Shown: positions 1-4,772 of the stretch, one piece after another | Layout of the letters: the number at the start of each line of letters is the position of its first letter | Position numbering within the stretch: the first letter of the stretch is position 1 | NCBI GenBank assembly: GCA_937893155.1 | Contig: CALBGU010000137.1 | Coordinates: 1-9,415, forward strand | Source: an uncultured Treponema sp. | GTDB taxonomy: Bacteria > Spirochaetota > Spirochaetia > Treponematales > Treponemataceae | Length of the DNA stretch: 9,415 nt | Direction of reading: 5' to 3' | Notes under the pieces: generated by a model | Seen by the model: the letters and a program-made list of their open reading frames with translations, nothing else | The model's database searches: none | What the model was told of the DNA's origin: nothing | Program-made: the position numbers and the translations under genes

Positions 1-1093
1 TCGCCCACACATTGCGCGGATTCACAAGCCCGTTGAGCAAATTGCCCGTTCCTGCGCAGCAATCCCAGATATAATATTCGTCCTGCCAGTTTTCGCCCAA
101 CACGTCCGCAAGATATTCCTGCGATTTCTCAACCCAAATCTGCGGCGTAAAGAAACTGCCTTTTCGTTCTCGCACATCGTTTGGAACAAGCAAATCGCGC
201 CGCTCAATCATATAATTCCAATATTCTTTTTTCGGCGGACGCTCGTAGATGTTCCAAAATTGAATATGCGCTTTTTGTCCGTCGTTGAATTCAACGGGAA
301 TCGAAGCCTCTTTTCCCATAAAAATCATATTGCTTGGCTTAACTTGATATTCATTTTTGCGAAGAACCACAAGGAGCGATTCTTTGAGGCTTTTATTATC
401 CTCCGACAATAAATCTGCAAGAAAAAAATCCGCGCTCATCACGCCTGCTTTATTCAATTCTGCCCACGATGCTTCTATTGTCGGCATTACGATTTTTCGC
501 CATTTTTGGTACACAAAGATAAAATTGTTTCGGCTCACCTGTATTTTTTCCAGCGTGTCGTTTTTGCGCTTAAAGTTTGCTTTTATGAACGAGCGCAATT
601 CGTTTTCATCATCAACGAAGTCAAAAAGGAGCGTTTCGCTGTCTAAAATATCTTGAACAAGCGAATACAGTTGCAAAAACTCTTTCGTCGAATGATTTGA
701 CGGCGTAACATTCCAGTTAAAATCATTTTGCGAAAAAACGTGAACAATCTTATGCCATGGCAAAAATGCAATTTTTTCCGCGTCAAACGCACCCAGAAAC
801 TCAGGCGGCACATATTCGTCAAACGTTCTAGCCTTTCCAATCGTCAAAATAAGCTGCACGAAACTTTCGTTAATATCGCGTACGCTCCCGCGCTTTGCTT
901 CTGCCCACAAAAGCGTTTGCACTTGTTTATTCTCTGTGTTTGAGTCAAACAGCATATTCTGTTCTTTTTCCGTCAAAACGGGAGCAACGCAAAAATCAAT
1001 GTTCCCGATAAACTGTGTTGTATCGAACTTAGAAAAAAAATCTCGTGCGACTTTTTGCTTTATTTCGTCTTCTCTTACATCTTTATATTTCAT
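1..1093 (-). CDS. N-6 adenine DNA methyltransferase, N-terminal part (restriction-modification type), cut by window edge
   Basis: The minus strand is open without a stop from an ATG at 1093 to the left edge, giving 364 residues of a longer protein. Residues 312-317 read GSFFTP, and residues 342-352 read IWDCCAGTGNL. The latter is motif I, the SAM-binding loop of gamma-class N6-adenine methyltransferases as found in type I HsdM and type IIG (Eco57I-like) enzymes. The FxTP element just before it is usual in these families. The catalytic NPPY/F motif would lie beyond the edge and cannot be checked. The roughly 310 residues before the motif match nothing I can name. They could be a helical or specificity region, or a nuclease part, but no PD-(D/E)xK signature is obvious. 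The likely role is host DNA modification or phage defence. An extended -10 box lies nine bases before the ATG and no Shine-Dalgarno is seen, so the mRNA may be leaderless. Confidence 0.82.
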   Translation of the reverse strand, partial: MKYKDVREDEIKQKVARDFFSKFDTTQFIGNIDFCVAPVLTEKEQNMLFDSNTENKQVQTLLWAEAKRGSVRDINESFVQLILTIGKARTFDEYVPPEFLGAFDAEKIAFLPWHKIVHVFSQNDFNWNVTPSNHSTKEFLQLYSLVQDILDSETLLFDFVDDENELRSFIKANFKRKNDTLEKIQVSRNNFIFVYQKWRKIVMPTIEASWAELNKAGVMSADFFLADLLSEDNKSLKESLLVVLRKNEYQVKPSNMIFMGKEASIPVEFNDGQKAHIQFWNIYERPPKKEYWNYMIERRDLLVPNDVRERKGSFFTPQIWVEKSQEYLADVLGENWQDEYYIWDCCAGTGNLLNGLVNPRNVWA

Positions 1094-1102
1094 ACGATTA
1101 TC

Positions 1103-1111
1103 ATTATAACA
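1103..1111 (-). promoter_or_regulatory. Extended -10 promoter of the methyltransferase gene
   Basis: On the minus strand the bases read TGTTATAAT, an extended -10 box (TGnTATAAT) whose TATAAT occupies 1108-1103. No good -35 lies at 17 bases; TTGAAC (1128-1123) and TTGAAA (1134-1129) sit at spacings of 14 and 20. A start about seven bases downstream would fall within three bases of the ATG at 1093, implying a leader of almost no length. Confidence 0.5.
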
Positions 1112-1147
1112 CAAAATAAAAGGTTCAATTTCAAGTTTTGCAAAAAA

Positions 1148-1234
1148 GTCATTCTGAGGAATGAAGTTGCAAAGAATCCCGTCTTTTTAGAGTATTTAAG
1201 ATAGATTCTTCACGCTTTCAGCGTTCAGAATGAC
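1148..1234. repeat. 87-bp imperfect palindromic element (dispersed-repeat type)
   Basis: The ends are perfect inverted copies: GTCATTCTGA at 1148-1157 and TCAGAATGAC at 1225-1234. An inner pair, AAGAATC near 1172-1178 and GATTCTT at 1204-1210, is also exactly complementary. The wording (GTCATTCTGA, then AAGAATC, then GATTCTTCAC, then TCAGAATGAC) resembles short non-coding palindromic elements scattered between genes in many anaerobes. Only one copy lies in this window, so repetition in the genome is inferred, not seen. It has no coding content and no target-site duplication that I can recognise. Confidence 0.6.
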
Positions 1235-1312
1235 CTTGCTTTCAGCTAAAAACATCAAACTCGACATTTGACCTAAAAATAAATCGGCGGGGATTTTTTT
1301 GTTGTAAGGCTG

Positions 1313-1368
1313 TTTTGGCGAGAAAATGGGGTGAAAACAGTTGTTGTCGCCCTGATTTTGCGCCAAAA
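1313..1368. repeat. Inverted repeat TTTTGGCG / CGCCAAAA
   Basis: The 8-bp arms at 1313-1320 and 1361-1368 are perfectly complementary across a 40-base loop. The loop includes TCGCC at 1347-1351, which can compete by pairing with GGCGA at 1317-1321. This could form alternative RNA structures or bind a dimeric protein. No ligand or factor can be assigned. Confidence 0.35.
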
Positions 1369-1370
1369 TG

Positions 1371-1496
1371 ACCTTGCAACATTTGTTTTTTCAATACTTT
1401 CTTAAGAAAACGCCCTCACAATAACTGTTTTTTCAACACTTTTTTAAGAAAACACCCTTACAACAAGTATTGTTTCAATACTTGTTTAAGAAAGTG
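1371..1496. repeat. Three tandem 42-bp repeats
   Basis: The units span 1371-1412, 1413-1454 and 1455-1496. By hand alignment units 1 and 2 agree at 33 of 42 positions and units 2 and 3 at 32 of 42, with no gaps. The best kept part is a run of T, then CAAYAC, a second T-rich run, and AAGAAA, followed by the C-rich start of the next unit. There is no alternation of constant repeat with unrelated spacer, so this is not a CRISPR array. Iteron-like or regulatory repeats are possible. The array ends 75 bases before the DUF6261 start codon. Confidence 0.65.
1462..1486. promoter_or_regulatory. Perfect 11-bp hairpin with 3-base loop inside the third repeat unit
   Basis: AACAAGTATTG at 1462-1472 and CAATACTTGTT at 1476-1486 are exactly complementary around a TTT loop. 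The structure arises only in unit 3 because that unit differs from units 1 and 2 at the needed positions. A T-run does not follow the stem (the sequence continues TAAGAAAG), so a standard intrinsic terminator is unlikely. An operator or a leader-RNA stem for the downstream gene fits better. Confidence 0.45.
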
Positions 1497-1510
1497 GCAA
1501 AAACAACAGG

Positions 1511-1539
1511 TTGAACAATTCTTTGAATAGCTTTATTGT
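1511..1539 (+). promoter_or_regulatory. Possible promoter of the DUF6261 gene
   Basis: TTGAAC at 1511-1516 and TATTGT at 1534-1539 are separated by 17 bases, an acceptable but degenerate sigma-70 pair. It would give a leader of about 25 bases ending in the strong ribosome binding site at 1558-1565. The region is AT-rich and chance matches are likely. Confidence 0.3.
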
Positions 1540-1571
1540 TATATAGATTTTTTTCTATTGGAGGATTGGTT

Positions 1572-2255
1572 ATGCCAAAAGTGAATTACAATATGCCTAT
1601 AGGGACGTTTTCGACCTTGTGTCAGGCGCTTTTTGCCTTGTATGAACCGAGAAAAGCCGCGTTAAACGACTCAAAACTCGATTCGTTTTTTATCACTGTG
1701 AAAGAGGGCGCGGAGGAAATTATTGCAGCAAGCAATTCTGCTCCTCTGCTGTCAAAACTCGATGAAGCGGACTCAAAACGAGATACAATCGTGAGAAACT
1801 TTTTTACGATTGTGGAAGCGGCGACGTTATCTCCGTTTGAAGATGAGGCGGCGGCGGCAAAGGCTGTGCTTGGTGTTTTTGAGCGATACGGCAGACAGAT
1901 TGTCGCTGAAAAATACCGCGAGGAATCGGCGAAAATCGAGAGTTTGCTCAAGGATTTGGAGGGCGCAGATATTTCAAAAATCCACGGCGCAAAAGAATAC
2001 GAGGCACTTCTTCGCACGGCAGAAAATGAGTTTAAGGCGGCAAACACGCTTTACACCGAAGGAAAAATTGCCGCTTCAGGCGCAAAGAGTGCAGGGACCA
2101 AAAAGAAAGAGCTTTTGGACTTTGTGAACAGCACTCTGCTGTCGTATCTCAAGGCTATATGCGTGGTGGAAGGCGAAAAGTATGCAGCGTTTACAAAGGC
2201 TGTTGACGAAGAGATTGCCCGCGCTAATGCCTCGATAAAAGTGCAGAAAAAGTAA
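1572..2255 (+). CDS. DUF6261 family protein of unknown function
   Basis: This start gives 227 residues. It is chosen because TTGGAGGA at 1558-1565 lies just before the ATG; the ATG upstream at 1536 would put that site inside the gene. The protein has no signal peptide or membrane segment and looks wholly helical and soluble. It is rich in A, E and K, with many heptad-like stretches, for example residues 88-160. The layout fits the DUF6261 family of Bacteroidota and related anaerobes: a short N-terminal segment, a middle helix with a VFERYG-like element near residues 107-112, a second long helical half, and a conserved end around VVEGEKYAAF (about 203-212). The family assignment comes from memory of the pattern. 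No biochemical function is known to me. The gene appears monocistronic, between an upstream repeat leader and a downstream hairpin. Confidence 0.8.
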   Translation: MPKVNYNMPIGTFSTLCQALFALYEPRKAALNDSKLDSFFITVKEGAEEIIAASNSAPLLSKLDEADSKRDTIVRNFFTIVEAATLSPFEDEAAAAKAVLGVFERYGRQIVAEKYREESAKIESLLKDLEGADISKIHGAKEYEALLRTAENEFKAANTLYTEGKIAASGAKSAGTKKKELLDFVNSTLLSYLKAICVVEGEKYAAFTKAVDEEIARANASIKVQKK

Positions 2256-2284
2256 TTTTCGCAAAATCAAAAAGGGTGGTGTTA

Positions 2285-2345
2285 CGGAAAGTATCATTGT
2301 CGCGCTCGAAGCGATAATCTTTTCCGCATACACAATGCAATGATA
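2285..2345. repeat. Cluster of nested inverted repeats
   Basis: TATCATTG at 2292-2299 pairs exactly with CAATGATA at 2338-2345. Inside this, TCGC at 2300-2303 pairs with GCGA at 2311-2314. CGGAAA at 2285-2290 is complementary to TTTCCG at 2321-2326. These give alternative folds. Together with GATTGCC and GCAATGAC further on (about 2389-2415), they look like remnants of another dispersed palindromic element rather than a gene. Confidence 0.4.
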
Positions 2346-2346
2346 G

Positions 2347-2366
2347 CAAGGGGCTTAAGCCCCTTG
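2347..2366. terminator. 20-bp perfect palindrome, possible intrinsic terminator
   Basis: CAAGGGGCTTAAGCCCCTTG is an unbroken palindrome, able to form a GC-rich stem of eight or nine pairs. It lies 92 bases after the DUF6261 stop and is followed by GTTTC, only a short T-run, so termination efficiency is uncertain. It may instead belong to a dispersed repeat, since the flanking sequence is also rich in inverted repeats. Confidence 0.4.
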
Positions 2367-2466
2367 TTTCAACGGACACCCAAAGATAGATTGCCGTGTC
2401 AAATCCTGCAATGACAGAAAGATGAGCATACCTTTTGAAACACGACACGAAAACGAACAAAAAATA

Positions 2467-2494
2467 TTGCGTTCAGAGAAAAATGCGCTATAAT
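2467..2494 (+). promoter_or_regulatory. Promoter of the endonuclease gene, suggesting a leaderless mRNA
   Basis: TTGCGT at 2467-2472 and a consensus TATAAT at 2489-2494 are 16 bases apart. The ATG at 2502 begins seven bases after the TATAAT, where transcription would be expected to start. Either the mRNA is leaderless, or the GTAGG at 2496-2500 acts as a weak ribosome binding site on a longer transcript. Confidence 0.55.
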
Positions 2495-2501
2495 CGTAGG
2501 T

Positions 2502-3506
2502 ATGGCAACAAGAAAAAGAAAGTCAAAATCCAGAAAATCTAAAAAGCAAAACAAAGGTCTTGAGGGCATTTTAGTCATATTGTTCCTGCTGGTCTTTTCG
2601 GCGGCGTTTTTGTATATCTCTGGCGTGCGTCCAAAACAGGCAATCAAAACGGCGGCAGAAAGCCTCAACGACATCATTCAAGCAGCAGAGGGCGTGATTC
2701 CTGCCGAGGAGCATATCCCCGCTCCCACGACGCTGCGCTCGGAATTGGCAGATGAATCTGACGGCGAGAGCGTTTGGGAAGACTTGCCCGTGGGGCTTCA
2801 GATTCCGCGGTGCGAGGCGGTGAGTGCGGCGGAAAACGGCAAAACGGCGCGCGGACACGAAATCCAGCGTTACGCGGGCTTTACGCTTTGCTATCGCGAA
2901 GAATACGAACTGGCAGAGTGGGTGGCGTATTGCTTAACGAGTGCGGAACTGACAAAAAATACGACGCGGAGCAATAATTTTCATTCGGATACAAAAATTT
3001 CCACCGACAGCGCGGCGCCCGAAGACTACACGCGGAGCGGATTTGACCGCGGACACCTTGCGCCTGCGGCAGATATGGCGTTCAGTACGGAGGCAATGAA
3101 CGATTCATTTTTGATGAGCAATATGAGCCCGCAAAAGCCTGCGTTTAATCGCGGAATTTGGAAAAAACTCGAAGAACAGGTGCGAAAATGGGTGGCAGAT
3201 TTTGGCGCGGTGTTCGTGATTTCAGGACCGATTCTTGAAAAACCCGCGTCGGAATATGCCTCGATTGGCAAAAATGCGGTGTGCGTGCCAGAGTATTTTT
3301 ACAAAGTGCTGCTGACAAAATCGGGCGATTCACTCATTGCGGTGGCTTTTGTGTTCCCGAACGACAACGCGAAAGGCTCCATTTGGAATTACGCAGTGAG
3401 CGTGGACGAGCTGGAAGAACGAACGGGACTGGATTTTTTCTATCTGTTGGACGATGTTCGGGAAAAGTCCGTGGAGAAGGCGTTTTCGCCGCTAGATTGG
3501 AATTAA
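2502..3506 (+). CDS. Membrane-anchored DNA/RNA non-specific endonuclease (NUC1 / beta-beta-alpha-metal family)
   Basis: The product has 334 residues. Residues 1-18 are strongly basic, followed by one hydrophobic segment (about 22-41), so it should be an anchored or exported protein with the enzyme outside the cytoplasm. Residues 45-95 form an acidic, low-complexity linker. The nuclease domain runs from about 95 to 330. The DRGH motif is at 182-185 (GFDRGHLAPAAD), where the His is the general base in NucA and Serratia nuclease. The metal-binding Asn region is NMSPQ at 207-211, followed by FNRGIW at 215-220. A typical VSVDELEERTG segment is near 299-309. Members cut single- and double-stranded DNA and RNA with a divalent metal. 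The likely role is nutrient scavenging or degradation of foreign nucleic acid. The next gene starts at the base after this stop, so the two are probably co-transcribed. Confidence 0.92.
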   Translation: MATRKRKSKSRKSKKQNKGLEGILVILFLLVFSAAFLYISGVRPKQAIKTAAESLNDIIQAAEGVIPAEEHIPAPTTLRSELADESDGESVWEDLPVGLQIPRCEAVSAAENGKTARGHEIQRYAGFTLCYREEYELAEWVAYCLTSAELTKNTTRSNNFHSDTKISTDSAAPEDYTRSGFDRGHLAPAADMAFSTEAMNDSFLMSNMSPQKPAFNRGIWKKLEEQVRKWVADFGAVFVISGPILEKPASEYASIGKNAVCVPEYFYKVLLTKSGDSLIAVAFVFPNDNAKGSIWNYAVSVDELEERTGLDFFYLLDDVREKSVEKAFSPLDWN

Positions 3507-4361
3507 GTGAAAATAACTTTTTTTGGAACGACAACACTTTTATTTGACGATGGAAAAACGCAGATTTTATTTGATGCGCATTTTTCACGTCCTTCAATTC
3601 TCAAAATGCTGTTCGGAAAACTCCGCACGGACGAAGTTTTGGTGCAGTCTTATTTGTCCCAATTTTCGATAAACAGACTTTCGGGGATTTTTGTGTCGCA
3701 TACGCATTATGACCACGTTCTTGACGCGCCGTTTGTGGCAAAATGCACGGGCGCGCAGATTTTCGGCTCTGTTTCTGCGCTGAACGTGGCGCGGGGCGGC
3801 GGTATTGCAGAAGAAAAAATGCACCTTTTTGCGCAAAAAATGCCGATTCAGCTGGGAGATTTTACAGTAACGCCGATACAATCGCTTCATTCGCGCGCAA
3901 AATGGTTCAACAACGATTTGGGCATTGAAATCCTTGAACCTTTGCGCCAGCCACAGCCGCGCCGAGCCTACACGGAAGGCGGTTCGTGGGATTTCTTGGT
4001 GGAACATCGCGACGGACAGCGATTTATCATTCGCCCCAGCTTTCATTTTTTGCCTGGCGAATTGGATTTTTTAGCAGGAAAAAAGGTTGATGCGCTTTTT
4101 TTGGGCATTGCGGGGCTTGCGCGTGCAACACCAGATTTCAGGCGCGCATTTTTTGCGCAAACAGTGGAAAAAGCACGAGCAAAAAACGTGATTCCCGTGC
4201 ATTGGGACTATTTTTTCCGTTCGCTTACCAAGCCTGTGCGCCCGCTCCCCGCGCTTGTGGACGACATTCCGCGCGCCTTTTTGCAACTTTCAGAAGCCTG
4301 CCAAAAAAATGGCTCTGCGCTTATTGTTCAAATCCCCTTTTCTTCAATTTATATTGATTAG
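3507..4361 (+). CDS. Metallo-beta-lactamase-fold metal-dependent hydrolase
   Basis: The product has 284 residues, with a GTG start directly after the TAA of the nuclease gene. A GGAA upstream is the only ribosome binding hint, so translation is probably coupled to the nuclease. The fold is marked by a beta-strand start (KITFFGTTTLLF), the HxHxDH signature at 65-70 (HTHYDH), and further candidate zinc ligands at His128, His180 and His232 (PVHWDYF). The pattern is that of the UlaG/RomA-like branch, which includes lactonases and phosphodiesterases and acts on ester or phosphodiester bonds. There is no signal peptide, so it is cytoplasmic. The substrate cannot be told from sequence. Its place after a nuclease suggests a nucleotide or phosphodiester, but that is inference. 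The length is usual for the family and no motif is missing. Confidence 0.87.
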   Translation: MKITFFGTTTLLFDDGKTQILFDAHFSRPSILKMLFGKLRTDEVLVQSYLSQFSINRLSGIFVSHTHYDHVLDAPFVAKCTGAQIFGSVSALNVARGGGIAEEKMHLFAQKMPIQLGDFTVTPIQSLHSRAKWFNNDLGIEILEPLRQPQPRRAYTEGGSWDFLVEHRDGQRFIIRPSFHFLPGELDFLAGKKVDALFLGIAGLARATPDFRRAFFAQTVEKARAKNVIPVHWDYFFRSLTKPVRPLPALVDDIPRAFLQLSEACQKNGSALIVQIPFSSIYID

Positions 4362-4397
4362 CCGCAGAAAAATGGTCAGAAAAATTCGATTTTTGCA

Positions 4398-4429
4398 TTG
4401 ACATTATCTAAAACATATGCTTATATAAT
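4398..4429 (+). promoter_or_regulatory. Promoter of the metal-resistance operon
   Basis: A consensus TTGACA stands at 4398-4403. The best-spaced -10 is TTATAT or TATATA (4421-4427, spacing 17-18); the exact TATAAT at 4424-4429 is 20 bases away. It starts about 30 bases before the repressor ATG, and a GGAG ribosome binding site lies at 4447-4450. Confidence 0.75.
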
Positions 4430-4435
4430 TATATG
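4414..4435. promoter_or_regulatory. ArsR/SmtB-type operator
   Basis: The 22 bases form a palindrome centred between 4424 and 4425. CATAT at 4414-4418 and ATATG at 4431-4435 pair, as do TTAT (4421-4424) and ATAA (4425-4428), leaving only two mismatched pairs (GC against TT). Size, AT-rich half-sites and the overlap with the -10 box match known ArsR/SmtB operators such as those of CzrA and SmtB. Binding of the apo-repressor here would block polymerase, and metal would release it. Confidence 0.7.
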
Positions 4436-4457
4436 ATTACTATTTTGGAGTAATACT

Positions 4458-4754
4458 ATGGACGAACAGATAGACGAAAGCGTGTTATGCGATTTGGCAG
4501 AGCTTTTTAAGATTTTTGGCGATTCAACACGGGTGAAAATCCTGTATGCGCTCCTCGACAAAGCAATGAATGTAACGGAAATTGCCGCTGCGCTGAATAT
4601 GTCGCAGCCCGCGATTAGCCAGCAACTGCGTGTTTTGAAGCTCAATGGGCTGGTGCGGTTTGTGCGCGACGGAAAATCGCTGATTTATTCGCTTGCGGAC
4701 GACCACGTTCGCCAAATTTTGAATATCGGAATGGAACATTTGGGCGACAGATAG
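4458..4754 (+). CDS. ArsR/SmtB-family metal-sensing repressor, predicted zinc-type alpha-5 sensor
   Basis: The product has 98 residues, with GGAG at a good distance before the ATG. It shows the winged-helix layout: ELFKIFGDSTRVKIL (about 15-29), helix-turn-helix around TEIAAALNMSQPAISQQLRVL (about 40-60), and a wing at VRFVRDGKSLIYSL (66-79). Helix 5 carries Asp81-x-His83 and, eleven residues later, His94 then Asp97. This reproduces the D-x-H...H-x-x-E zinc site of SmtB and CzrA with Asp for the last Glu. The alpha-3 Cys-x-Cys site of CadC is absent, so Zn(II) or Co(II) is more likely than Cd/Pb. The lone Cys11 is not enough for an alpha-3N site. It presumably represses itself and the ATPase gene 18 bases downstream through the operator that overlaps its promoter. 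Confidence 0.9.
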   Translation: MDEQIDESVLCDLAELFKIFGDSTRVKILYALLDKAMNVTEIAAALNMSQPAISQQLRVLKLNGLVRFVRDGKSLIYSLADDHVRQILNIGMEHLGDR

Positions 4755-4772
4755 CAACGTAAGGAGGATTAT

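Larger units (their letters stand above)
1094..1571. other. Gene-free divergent spacer with repeats and hairpins
   Basis: No convincing coding frame occupies these 478 bases between the divergent methyltransferase and DUF6261 genes. In order the stretch holds the methyltransferase promoter, an 87-bp palindromic element, a nested inverted-repeat region, three 42-bp tandem repeats, a strong hairpin, and a weak promoter plus ribosome binding site for the rightward gene. TTGTTGTAAGG at 1299-1309 is the exact inverted copy of CCTTACAACAA at 1456-1466, and TTTTGGCG at 1313-1320 pairs with CGCCAAAA at 1361-1368. The stretch is therefore rich in potential secondary structure. Confidence 0.7.

Noticed and set aside
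357..656. Plus-strand frames across 357-943
   Set aside because: They lie opposite the methyltransferase frame, which is continuous and carries motif I. Their own products show no family features.
1371..1496. CRISPR array
   Set aside because: The whole 42-bp unit is repeated with drift. There is no constant repeat separated by unique spacers, and no cas gene.
1622..2047. A 141-residue minus-strand frame inside the DUF6261 gene
   Set aside because: The Ser/Ala-rich product mirrors the Ala/Glu-rich codons of the sense gene, and there is no start signal.
4380..4394. AAAAAT-TCG-ATTTTT stem after the metallo-hydrolase gene as a terminator
   Set aside because: The stem has only A-T pairs and six steps, too weak for an intrinsic terminator, and the following bases form the next promoter.
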